From a bacterium (lineage in GTDB: Bacteria > ARS69): a stretch of 9,547 nucleotides of DNA. The stretch covers positions 1-9,547 of the forward strand of contig JALGZO010000323.1 of assembly GCA_025774865.1 (NCBI GenBank), written 5' to 3'. Each line of letters begins with the position of its first letter. Position 1 is the first letter of the stretch. Made by a program: the position numbers and the translations under genes. The notes beneath the pieces were generated by a model. The model worked only from the letters and a program-made list of their open reading frames with translations. It made no database searches and was not told the origin of the DNA. Shown here one piece after another: positions 1 to 9,547 of this stretch.

Positions 1-45
1 GTAACCGGTCAGCGCATCCGTGGACGCCTTCGTCTGCGGGGGCAT
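1..45 (-). CDS. 5' end of a gene cut by the window edge; possibly KdsD/KpsF
   Basis: An ATG at 45-43 directly follows a TAG (TAGATG) and stays open to the window edge, giving the 15 residues MPPQTKASTDALTGY. That is too short to identify by sequence. The order kdsB-pyrG-kdsA is commonly followed in Gram-negative genomes (for example Geobacter) by kdsD/kpsF, the arabinose-5-phosphate isomerase that supplies the KdsA substrate, and a hydrophilic N-terminal tail of this length fits that family. The product is therefore inferred from position only. No strong Shine-Dalgarno site lies just upstream of this ATG, but a mini-ORF ending at the adjacent TAG could couple translation into it. Confidence 0.35.
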   Translation of the reverse strand, partial: MPPQTKASTDALTGY

Positions 46-69
46 CTAACGTACCGTCTTGATGGTCAT
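46..69 (-). other. Possible 7-codon mini-ORF coupled to the next gene
   Basis: In the 68-base gap after kdsA, an ATG at 69-67 is preceded by GGAG (80-77) with a 7-base spacer. It encodes MTIKTVR and stops at a TAG whose last base abuts the next ATG (TAGATG). The same frame is open further back to a GTG overlapping the kdsA stop (TAGTG), which would give 22 residues. It could hand ribosomes to the downstream gene, or the true downstream start may be different. There is no protein similarity to judge by. Confidence 0.2.
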
Positions 70-113
70 GCCGCGACTCCGCAGCTGCGTGGTGAGTCCG
101 AGTTTCGCGAACA

Positions 114-3677
<3,564 letters not shown>

Positions 3678-3947
3678 TCAGGCCTTCTTCTCTGGCAGCG
3701 GATGGACCGCCACTCGCTTGCGGTTCTTACGGAAGCGCTCGAACAACACCGCGCCGTCGATCAGGGTGAACAACGTGTGGTCGTTACCGACCCCGACGTT
3801 TCTGCCGGGATGATAGCGGGTACCACGTTGTCGGACCAGGATCGACCCTGCGGTCACGTGTTGTCCCGCGCCGACCTTAACTCCAAGGCGTTTGGACTTG
3901 CTGTCACGCCCGTTCCGGGAGCTTCCTCCCGCCTTCTTGTGGGCCAT
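3678..3947 (-). CDS. rpmA: 50S ribosomal protein L27
   Basis: L27 is a large-subunit protein whose N-terminal tail reaches the peptidyl-transferase centre. The 89-residue product is full length: [20 protein letters not shown] (1-20), [40 protein letters not shown], and a lysine-rich end. The N-terminus begins directly with the mature-type AHKKAGG motif, without the Firmicute-type cleaved leader. Start is ATG at 3947-3945 with GAGGGAAG a few bases upstream, 26 bases after the rplU stop, so the two ribosomal genes are co-transcribed. The usual third member of this operon, the GTPase gene obg, is absent; an mdh remnant starts at the next base after the stop. Confidence 0.98.
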   Translation of the reverse strand: MAHKKAGGSSRNGRDSKSKRLGVKVGAGQHVTAGSILVRQRGTRYHPGRNVGVGNDHTLFTLIDGAVLFERFRKNRKRVAVHPLPEKKA

Positions 3948-3973
3948 TGTGCTTCCCTCGTTCTATCCCCACC

Positions 3974-4288
3974 TCAGGCGGGGACGATCTCCTTGACCCG
4001 GATTTCGGTAAACGGCTGCCGGTGCCCGCGCTTCTTCTGATACCGCTTGCGGCGCTTCTTGTGGAACACGACGATCTTCGGCTCACGACCCTGATCCACG
4101 ACCTCCGCCACGACGCGGGCCCCTTCCACGGTGGGCTTCCCGACCGTGACGCCGGACTCACCGTGAACGAGGAGAACGCGCTCTAGCTCGACCGTCTCCC
4201 CCACCGGTGTCTCCACCTGGGGGATTCTCAGGGTCTCGTCGGGCTCGACCCGGAATTGGCGGCCGCCCGTCTGGACGATGGCATACAC
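3974..4288 (-). CDS. rplU: 50S ribosomal protein L21
   Basis: L21 binds 23S rRNA (together with L20 in E. coli) during large-subunit assembly. The product is 104 residues, typical length, with the diagnostic N-terminus [18 protein letters not shown] (1-18) and the C-terminal basic segment [20 protein letters not shown] near residues 71-90, ending [13 protein letters not shown] chose the GTG at 4288-4286 because families start with [15 protein letters not shown] lies about 4 bases upstream. A second in-frame GTG at 4300 would add four residues but overlaps that ribosome site. It is the first gene after a predicted promoter at 4330-4358, with a leader of roughly 34 bases. Confidence 0.97.
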   Translation of the reverse strand: MYAIVQTGGRQFRVEPDETLRIPQVETPVGETVELERVLLVHGESGVTVGKPTVEGARVVAEVVDQGREPKIVVFHKKRRKRYQKKRGHRQPFTEIRVKEIVPA

Positions 4289-4329
4289 GGAGCACCTCAC
4301 CGATTCTTCGCTGATCCCAAAACCCAGCC

Positions 4330-4358
4330 ATTGAACGGGATCCCGGCCCCGGTGTCAA
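4330..4358 (-). promoter_or_regulatory. Predicted sigma70-type promoter for rplU-rpmA
   Basis: On the minus strand a perfect -35 TTGACA (4358-4353) is separated by exactly 17 bases from TTCAAT (4335-4330), a 4/6 match to TATAAT. This is the largest intergenic gap in the window, and a start site about 7 bases on would leave a leader of about 34 bases before rplU. The spacer contains the perfect 10-base palindrome CGGGATCCCG (4345-4336), which could be a binding site or chance in GC-rich DNA. Confidence 0.65.
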
Positions 4359-4374
4359 GGGCCCCCCGGCGGAT

Positions 4375-4394
4375 CCCGGCCAGACCAGGCCGGG
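4375..4394 (-). terminator. GC-rich hairpin just after rng; weak terminator candidate
   Basis: Four bases after the rng stop, CCCGGCC and GGCCGGG form a perfect 7-bp inverted repeat around a 6-base loop. No run of T follows on the minus strand, so it does not fit a classical intrinsic terminator. It may protect the mRNA 3' end or attenuate read-through into rplU. Confidence 0.3.
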
Positions 4395-4397
4395 GCG

Positions 4398-6062
4398 CTA
4401 CCCGAGCTTCTCCGAGATGTCCTGTCCGCGATCGTTGATCAGCTTCATGTCGTCCAGCTTGAGCGACCAGTCCTGGCGGACGTCGACGGCGATGTCGAAC
4501 CGGTTCTCCAGGGCCACGATCCGATCGAAGCCCTCCTCCAGCAGGTAGTCGGCGCGGCGCGGGTGAACGAAGATCTCGATTCGCGAGAGCAACGTGTTGC
4601 GCCCGACGCGGCGCAGAATGCGCTCCACCTTCATCAGGAGTGCGCTCTCCGAGAGCACCTGACCCGTCCCGGCGCACTCCGGACAGGAGATGGAGTAGTA
4701 CGACGACGTCGCGGGACGTACCCGTTGGCGAGTCATCTCCACGAGCCCGAGGTCGGAGACGGGATAGGTCTTCGTCCGCGCTCGGTCCTTCCGCAGGTGG
4801 CGTCTCAGCTCCTCCAAGATGGCGGCGCGATTCTCCTCACTCTCCATATCGATGAAATCGATCACGACGAGACCGCCGAGATCACGGAGTCGGAGCTGCC
4901 GCGGGATCTCGCGGGCCGCCTCCATGTTGCAGCGGAAGATCGTCTCCTCCTGATCGGACTTGCCTTTGTACCGGCCGGTGTTGATGTCGATGGCGATGAG
5001 CGCCTCCGCCTGGTCGATGCAGAGATAGCCGCCCTTCTTCATCCATACCTTGCGATGGAGACTCTTCTCGATCTCCGGCTCGATGTCGAAAGAATCGAAG
5101 ATCGGCACTTCGTCCGAGTACAGCTCGACCCGCTCCCGGAGCTGGGGCGATACCGACTCCACGTATTCGAGGATCTGATCGAACTCGTCGCGGTCGTCGA
5201 CGATCAGACGATCGAACTTGTCGGTGAAGACATCCCTGATGAGCCCCGTCGTCAGGGTCATGTCCTGATGGATGTGCGACGGCGCCTTCGCGCCCTTCGC
5301 GTCGCGTTGGACCTTCTTCCAGAGGCCATGGAGATACCGGATGTCGGACTCGAACGCCTCCTCCGGCTCCCCGACCCCGACCGTTCGAACGATCAGCCCC
5401 GTCCCCGCCGGGCGATGCTTCTGGATGATCTGTCGGAGTCTCGCGCGTTCGGTACGGTCCTCGATCTTTCGGGACACGCCCACGTGATCCATGTCCGGCA
5501 TCAAGACGACGAACCGTCCCGGCAGAGTCACCTGCGCGGTCACGCGAGGTCCCTTCGTTCCGATGGGCTCTTTCATGACCTGGACGAGGATCTCGTCGCC
5601 CTTCTTGAGCTGGTCCTCGATGGGAACGCGCTTCGCGCTCTCCCGGCGGGATCGACCGGGGCGGTCTTCGTCGTCGTCCACCTCGAGGCTGTCGGGATCG
5701 GGGTGTAGATCCGAGACGTGGAGGAACGCCCCCTTGTCCAGACCGATATCCAAGAACGCGGCCTGGATCCCAGGCAGGATCGCCGTGACCTTGCCCTTGA
5801 AGACGTCTCCCACGATGCGTCGCTGATCGGGCCGCTCGATCATGAACTCGACGAGCTGGCTGTCCTCCAGGATTGCCACGCGGGTTTGACCGGGCTCGGC
5901 CGCGACCACGATTTCCAGAAAGCCTTCGGTCGGTTCGCTGCCGTCACGCCCCTTCGAACCCGAGGGGCGAGATCTACGCCGTCCTCCCCCGCGCGAGCGC
6001 GATCTTCGCTTGGTCTCTCGGGTGGTCTTCTCCCGGGTCTTCGTTCCTGCTTCCTTGGCCAA
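4398..6062 (-). CDS. rng: Ribonuclease E/G family endoribonuclease
   Basis: This family cleaves single-stranded RNA in rRNA maturation and mRNA decay. The 554-residue protein has a basic Arg/Ser/Gly/Lys-rich disordered tail (about 1-45), then the catalytic core: FLEIVVAAEPGQTRVAILED (48-67), an S1 domain (GDVFKGKVTAILPGIQAAFL, 85-104, with an acidic insert at about 121-147), and a DNase I-like subdomain with Asp359 in AIDINTGRYKG and Asp402 in VVIDFIDM, matching the two Mg-binding aspartates of E. coli RNase E. CPECAGTG (460-467) supplies the two cysteines of the Zn-link. It ends soon after the core and lacks the long C-terminal degradosome scaffold, so it is RNase G-like in size. The start is TTG (6062-6060) with AAGGAAA upstream, 12 bases after the nadD stop. 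A nearby ATG at 6080-6078 is in another frame. Confidence 0.95.
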   Translation of the reverse strand: MAKEAGTKTREKTTRETKRRSRSRGGGRRRSRPSGSKGRDGSEPTEGFLEIVVAAEPGQTRVAILEDSQLVEFMIERPDQRRIVGDVFKGKVTAILPGIQAAFLDIGLDKGAFLHVSDLHPDPDSLEVDDDEDRPGRSRRESAKRVPIEDQLKKGDEILVQVMKEPIGTKGPRVTAQVTLPGRFVVLMPDMDHVGVSRKIEDRTERARLRQIIQKHRPAGTGLIVRTVGVGEPEEAFESDIRYLHGLWKKVQRDAKGAKAPSHIHQDMTLTTGLIRDVFTDKFDRLIVDDRDEFDQILEYVESVSPQLRERVELYSDEVPIFDSFDIEPEIEKSLHRKVWMKKGGYLCIDQAEALIAIDINTGRYKGKSDQEETIFRCNMEAAREIPRQLRLRDLGGLVVIDFIDMESEENRAAILEELRRHLRKDRARTKTYPVSDLGLVEMTRQRVRPATSSYYSISCPECAGTGQVLSESALLMKVERILRRVGRNTLLSRIEIFVHPRRADYLLEEGFDRIVALENRFDIAVDVRQDWSLKLDDMKLINDRGQDISEKLG

Positions 6063-6074
6063 TGGGGTTTCCTT

Positions 6075-6662
6075 TCATGAGACGTACAGCCCCTCCGACC
6101 GGACGTACTGCTCCACGGGATCGGTCACCAGGTACCGAATCGACCCGCCCTCGCGGACGAGCCGACGAATCTCGGACGAAGAGACCTCGATCAAAGGTGT
6201 GGAGAGTACGGTGGTGCATTTCTGGATCCGTTCCGGCAGGTCCGAATGGCGAACCCCGGAGCGGCTCAGCACCACCACGGTCGCGTCCTCGAGCAGGACC
6301 TGATGGTCCTTCCAGCTATGGAGGTCGCGGGCGCTGTCGGCTCCTATCAAGAGGTAATGCTCCGTGTCTTCAGGATGCTCGGCGCGAATTGCGCGCAGCG
6401 TCTGCACGGTGTACGAAGGTCCGTCCCGGCGCAGCTCGAGATCGGTGACCTCGAAGTACGGGTTGTCCCGGCAGGCCAGGTCGGTCATGTGTAATCGTTG
6501 GTCGGGACTCGTCGGGACGGTCCCCTTGTGAGGCGGAATCCGAGCCGGGACGAACAGAATTCGATCCAGCGGCACGAGGCTACGCGCCAGTTCGGCCACG
6601 ATCAGGTGGCCGATGTGGATCGGATCGAACGTCCCTCCGAAGATCCCGAGTCGAAGGCTCAT
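6075..6662 (-). CDS. nadD: Nicotinate-nucleotide adenylyltransferase
   Basis: NadD adenylates nicotinate mononucleotide to deamido-NAD in the cytoplasm, a required step of NAD synthesis. The 195-residue product is family length. It shows the nucleotidyltransferase signature GIFGGTFDPIHIGHL (6-20), RIPPHK (41-46), SPDQRLHMTDLA (52-63), YLLIGADSARDLHSWKD (103-119) and SSSEIRRLVREG (161-172), the ISSTxIR-type ATP-binding motif, followed by PVEQYV (182-187). The ATG at 6662-6660 overlaps the bamD stop as ATGA; the frame is open far upstream, but that part is shadow of bamD. nadD is often followed by rsfS (ribosome silencing factor); here rng follows after 12 bases. Confidence 0.97.
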   Translation of the reverse strand: MSLRLGIFGGTFDPIHIGHLIVAELARSLVPLDRILFVPARIPPHKGTVPTSPDQRLHMTDLACRDNPYFEVTDLELRRDGPSYTVQTLRAIRAEHPEDTEHYLLIGADSARDLHSWKDHQVLLEDATVVVLSRSGVRHSDLPERIQKCTTVLSTPLIEVSSSEIRRLVREGGSIRYLVTDPVEQYVRSEGLYVS

Positions 6663-7432
6663 CGCAGAACCACTCCGGCGGGCAGCGTCTCCTGCGCGGC
6701 GCGCGCGAGTTTGGCCTCGGGCGAATCGGGCCACCGCTCGGTGACCGTTTGGAGCCAGATGGCCGCTTGGTCCCACTTCTGGCGATTGCGGTAGATGTCC
6801 CCGATGCCGAGGGCCGCCTTCGGTGCCCACTGCGTCTCGGGGTAGTGCTGGACGACGTACTCGAACTGAATCTTCGCGGACCGGAGGCGCTGCTGTTTCT
6901 CGTAGAAGCGCCCCGCCTCGTACTCCCTCCGGGCGAGTCGTCTCCGGCAGTCCGCCATGGCGGAATCGGCTTCCGCTCCAAAGCGGCTCTCGGGATAGTC
7001 CCGGTGAAAGTCCTGCAACAGACGGACGGCCCGCTCGGTCTCCGTCTGGTCGCGGTCGTAGGGAAACGTCATGGAATAGGCGCACAGCGCGATCTTGAAT
7101 CGCGACTCCTCGACGTGGGGCGAGCCCGGGAAGTCGAGGACGACGTCTTCGTACTCGCCTTGCGCGAGTACGTACTCCTCCATCCCGAAGCGGGCGTCGC
7201 CGAGTCGGACCTTCGCCAGCGGCGTGAGCGCGGTTCCCGGGTGCGTCCGGATGAAATGCTGGAGCAGCTCGGCGGCGTCGTAGTAGTCGCCGTCTTCGAG
7301 TCGCTGTTCCACATGGCTCATGATCTGATCCGGGGTCGCGTCCACGGGAAGGTCGTTCCCGCCGCACCCCACCCAGATCAACATCACGACGAGGGAGAGA
7401 TGCTCTCCTCCCGACGATCGCAAAAGTCGCAT
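6659..7432 (-). CDS. bamD: Outer-membrane assembly lipoprotein, BamD/YfiO-like
   Basis: BamD is a lipoprotein of TPR-like repeats that works with BamA to fold beta-barrel proteins into the outer membrane. The 257-residue product starts with an n-region (MRLLRSSGGEH), a hydrophobic stretch (12-22) and Cys23 in IWVGCGG, a lipobox with an unusual Trp at -3. Repeats follow, with helix pairs around 34-65, 70-103, 107-147, 155-198 and 203-238; characteristic BamD segments are DRDQTETERAVRLLQDF (126-142), YPESRFGAEADS (146-157) and REYEAGRFYEKQQRLRSAKI (169-188). Start is ATG 7432-7430 with CGGAG four bases upstream, 16 bases after the preceding gene. It overlaps nadD. A generic tetratricopeptide lipoprotein (YbgF/CpoB-like) is the alternative; the DRDQTxTE segment favours BamD. 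Confidence 0.85.
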   Translation of the reverse strand: MRLLRSSGGEHLSLVVMLIWVGCGGNDLPVDATPDQIMSHVEQRLEDGDYYDAAELLQHFIRTHPGTALTPLAKVRLGDARFGMEEYVLAQGEYEDVVLDFPGSPHVEESRFKIALCAYSMTFPYDRDQTETERAVRLLQDFHRDYPESRFGAEADSAMADCRRRLARREYEAGRFYEKQQRLRSAKIQFEYVVQHYPETQWAPKAALGIGDIYRNRQKWDQAAIWLQTVTERWPDSPEAKLARAAQETLPAGVVLR

Positions 7433-7448
7433 CGGGCTCCGGTTCGCC

Positions 7449-8987
7449 TCATTCGGCGACGTCTCGATTCGTGAAAAAGATCACGGCCAGCCCGGTGACG
7501 ATCCCGACGACGATCGCGGGCTCCACCAGCGGGTGGAGCTGCGTCCCCTCCGACCCCGTGCCACTCGCCTGGGGATACCCCGGCGAGGGGGGGATGCGCG
7601 AAGCGTTCACGGTCTCCTCGACCACCTCGCTTCGTCCCTCGGACGTCCAGAGAGTCTCTCCCGCCGAACTCAGGGTGAACGCGAGATGCACTTCCGCGCT
7701 CCGGTCGATCGACCGGGGGCCGACAAACCGGGCGCGCTTCGAGCGGAGAATCCGATAATCGGACTTCACGATCTCGAACTCCAACGCCGGGAGCGAGTCC
7801 AGAGGAGGCAGACCGGCTTCCGCGAGCGCTGCATCGGCTCGCTGCTTGTCTTCCTCCGACATCTGCGGTTCCGGATCCCGAGCGTCCGCGTTCAACCCCC
7901 ACTCCCGGAGACGTTCCACGACGATGCTCGCGATTACCGGTCCCGCATCGTGCGTTGCGGTCGCGCGAACCACGACGGTGTCTTCGAGGTCTGTGGGAAA
8001 GTTCACCATGGCTTGATCCAATGCCTTGTCCAGCGCCCCCCGATAAAACTTGCGGGGGCTCAAAGCGAGCTCTTGGTCGCGGCCGGTATCGTCCCGGCCG
8101 AAGTTCCAGCGGATCCCCACACGGTGGCTGGGGTCGAACGTCCCGTCACGGTACGAGTAATCGACGAGCAGTCCGCGACGCGCGCGAATCCCGAAGCCGG
8201 CGGCCCAGGGTTTCATGGCGTCGTCCGAATCGGTCCCCAACCGGCTGCCGGCTCGCAGGGCCAGCCGATTCCGGAACCAGTACTCCAGCCCGACCGCCCC
8301 GTGCGAGCCGGGCCCGTTCTCCCAAACTACTTCCGAGTCGACGCGAAGTTCCCCGAACGTCGCCCCCAGGCCGAAGGCGGCCTGGGTGGGGAGCTGCTCG
8401 TCGACCCCGTCGACGTAGCCTATCGCGGGCCCCCAGTTGCGGAGCGCGGCGGCGAGGTTCCAGCCCTCCACGTAACGATAGTTCAATCCGGCGTCCAAAG
8501 CCCACCCTGTGGCCGATTGCTCCGCAAGTGAGCTTCGCAGCCCCTTGAGCGCAAGGCCGGCATCCAGCCCGAAGAAGAGTGGACGGGCGGCCCCGAGGGC
8601 CACCGCGACGTCGGATTGCCCGATTTCGGGCTCTCCGACCACGTTCCCGAACTCGGACACCGACAGCGACCGGACCGAGAGACCGAGTGCCCCCCGGCCC
8701 CAGGCCTGAACTGCCCCCAGGTAACCCGAACGGACGCCTTCGAGCCAGTTGAAATAGCTGCCGGCGACCTGGCGGCCTCCGGACCCGGCCATGAGAGCGG
8801 GATTGAACGTGAGGGCGTCGGCCCCCTCTGAAACCGCCGTGCCCGCCCCGGCGAGACCCTCGATCCGCGGTCCGGCTCCGAGACTCAGAAAGTGAAACCC
8901 CGTGGTTTCCGGGCCGGTCTCGGCCGCGCCGAGGGAAGGCCGCCCGAGGACGATCGTGGCCACGAGGCACCACCGGATTCCGCTCAC
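7449..8987 (-). CDS. PorV/PorQ-family outer-membrane barrel with extra C-terminal domain and terminal hydrophobic helix
   Basis: The 512-residue product starts with a signal peptide (about 1-22, SLGAAE cleavage region). Residues about 36-66 (GAGPRIEGLAGAGTAVSEGA, then FNPALMA) match the N-terminal motif of PorV/PorQ/UPF0164 proteins, and alternating strands with glycine/aromatic turns continue to about 297 (HRVGIRWNFG), forming the predicted barrel. In Bacteroidetes PorV shuttles type IX secretion cargo. After a linker, residues about 315-460 form a mixed alpha/beta domain (helix ALDKALDQAMV, strand DTVVVRATATHD, helix ASIVVERLREWG, strands LEFEIVKSDYRIL and RSAEVHLAFTL) that I do not recognise, then a Pro/Gly/Ser-rich linker and a hydrophobic helix (491-506, ending FFTNRDVAE). 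Start is GTG 8987-8985, overlapping the upstream stop as GTGA, with a strong GGGGAGG (9000-8994). Export and barrel assignments are prediction; specific function is unknown. Confidence 0.75.
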   Translation of the reverse strand: MSGIRWCLVATIVLGRPSLGAAETGPETTGFHFLSLGAGPRIEGLAGAGTAVSEGADALTFNPALMAGSGGRQVAGSYFNWLEGVRSGYLGAVQAWGRGALGLSVRSLSVSEFGNVVGEPEIGQSDVAVALGAARPLFFGLDAGLALKGLRSSLAEQSATGWALDAGLNYRYVEGWNLAAALRNWGPAIGYVDGVDEQLPTQAAFGLGATFGELRVDSEVVWENGPGSHGAVGLEYWFRNRLALRAGSRLGTDSDDAMKPWAAGFGIRARRGLLVDYSYRDGTFDPSHRVGIRWNFGRDDTGRDQELALSPRKFYRGALDKALDQAMVNFPTDLEDTVVVRATATHDAGPVIASIVVERLREWGLNADARDPEPQMSEEDKQRADAALAEAGLPPLDSLPALEFEIVKSDYRILRSKRARFVGPRSIDRSAEVHLAFTLSSAGETLWTSEGRSEVVEETVNASRIPPSPGYPQASGTGSEGTQLHPLVEPAIVVGIVTGLAVIFFTNRDVAE

Positions 8988-9547
8988 CGCTGGCCTCCCC
9001 TCAACACCGCCACCTTGCGGATCTCCTCCACCTCATCGGCCTTGGCCCGAATGAAGTAAATCCCGGACGCCACCGCTCGCTGCTCGGCGGAGTTCCCGTC
9101 CCAGGTGACGAGACCCTCCCCGTCCAGCGTCCGCACCAGCCGGCCGGCGAGGTTGTAGATCTCCACGTGGATCACGGTCGCGTCGGACTCGGCCGAAAAC
9201 GTGACGACCTCTCCGGCCATCGGGTCGAACCAGTTGCGGTCGATGTACAGGACCTGATCCGAACTCGCGCGGCCCTCGCGGAGGGTCACGAACGCCGATT
9301 CGACCACGGAGAGGAATGGTGTCGACGCCGTGATCGTGACCTCCTTCGTGCCCGGGCTCCGCGAATTCGTGTGGGACACGGGGTACTCGAGTAGGTACCC
9401 ACCGTCGAGTTCGTCCGTCAGCGTGTCTGGCGAAGCGAACTCGGAATCGAGTCTCGACAGGTCCGCCGATACGGTGAGACCCGGCCGGTCCCAGAACGTG
9501 CGGACGCGGAGCGTGTCGCCGCGGGACACCTCGGCGTTCTCGTTGAG
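8984..9547 (-). CDS. C-terminal part of a secreted protein with FlgD-Ig/type IX-like sorting domain (5' end outside window)
   Basis: The frame is open to the window edge and ends at 8984, showing 187 residues. The first 110 or so form Ig/beta-sandwich-like sequence (GDTLRVRTFWDRPGLTVSAD, then EVTITASTPFLSV). The final 75 match the FlgD-Ig/type IX sorting-domain style: IDRNWFDP, VVTFSA, VEIYNLAGRLVRTL, VTWDG, VASGIYFIRAKA and RKVAVLRGG near the end. Such domains mark extracellular or surface-attached proteins in FCB-group and related phyla. The stop overlaps the start of the PorV-like gene (GTGA), so the two are co-translated. In Bacteroidetes PorU, a C25 peptidase, is often encoded next to PorV, so a PorU-like enzyme is possible, but no catalytic part is visible here. 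Confidence 0.8.
   Translation of the reverse strand, partial: LNENAEVSRGDTLRVRTFWDRPGLTVSADLSRLDSEFASPDTLTDELDGGYLLEYPVSHTNSRSPGTKEVTITASTPFLSVVESAFVTLREGRASSDQVLYIDRNWFDPMAGEVVTFSAESDATVIHVEIYNLAGRLVRTLDGEGLVTWDGNSAEQRAVASGIYFIRAKADEVEEIRKVAVLRGGQR

Noticed and set aside
4375-4394. A firm intrinsic terminator after rng
   Set aside because: The hairpin is perfect but no T-run follows, so it is kept only as a low-confidence candidate.
4563-5708. A 381-codon plus-strand open frame opposite rng
   Set aside because: It is a codon-position artefact of the conserved RNase E/G gene; the translation is Leu/Arg/Asp-rich with no family signature.
6663-7367. Upstream extension of the nadD frame
   Set aside because: It lies wholly within bamD in another frame. 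NadD starts at the conserved GIFGGTFDP region, just after the ATGA overlap.
7533-8531. A 332-codon plus-strand open frame opposite the PorV-like gene
   Set aside because: It is an antisense shadow with no start context; the minus-strand frame has a signal peptide, a strong ribosome site and an overlap start.

Overview
The window is a GC-rich bacterial chromosome segment in which every supported gene lies on the minus strand, so transcription runs from the right edge to the left. It carries Kdo synthesis genes (kdsB, kdsA), a BamD-type outer-membrane assembly lipoprotein and a PorV/PorQ-like barrel, so the cell is diderm and very probably makes LPS. A secreted protein with a FlgD-Ig/type IX-like C-terminal domain next to the PorV-like protein points to the wider FCB lineage or a related candidate phylum (for example Eisenbacteria or Latescibacteria). 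That placement is inference from protein style, not from a marker search.

Layout in transcription order: (a) 9547-8984, the C-terminal part of a secreted multi-domain protein cut by the window edge; (b) 8987-7449, a PorV/PorQ-like barrel with an extra C-terminal domain and a terminal hydrophobic helix; (c) 7432-6659, bamD-like lipoprotein; (d) 6662-6075, nadD; (e) 6062-4398, RNase E/G. A GC-rich hairpin and a sigma70-like promoter (4330-4358) follow, and transcription seems to restart for (f) rplU and (g) rpmA. (h) Directly after the rpmA stop lies a 64-codon 3' fragment of a malate dehydrogenase gene with no start of its own. Then (i) kdsB, (j) pyrG, (k) kdsA and (l) the first 15 codons of a gene running off the left edge, which is kdsD/kpsF by position only.

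The genes are tightly packed. kdsB/pyrG and bamD/nadD overlap as ATGA, and pyrG/kdsA and the secreted protein/PorV-like pair overlap as GTGA, a layout that favours translational coupling. The left block feeds the LPS inner core: KdsB makes CMP-Kdo from CTP and Kdo, PyrG makes CTP, and KdsA makes Kdo-8-phosphate. The right block is envelope biogenesis plus NAD synthesis and RNA processing.

The most notable anomaly is the rpmA/mdh junction. A clean, undecayed 3' end of mdh begins at the base after the rpmA stop, where many genomes carry obg. Just downstream, kdsB has no ATG, GTG or TTG start near its conserved N-terminus, and its best start is a CTG overlapping the mdh stop (CTGA). This is either a recent deletion or rearrangement or an assembly join. 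I found no CRISPR array, insertion sequence, tRNA or rRNA, no intergenic stretch over 300 bases, and no clear new multi-gene system.
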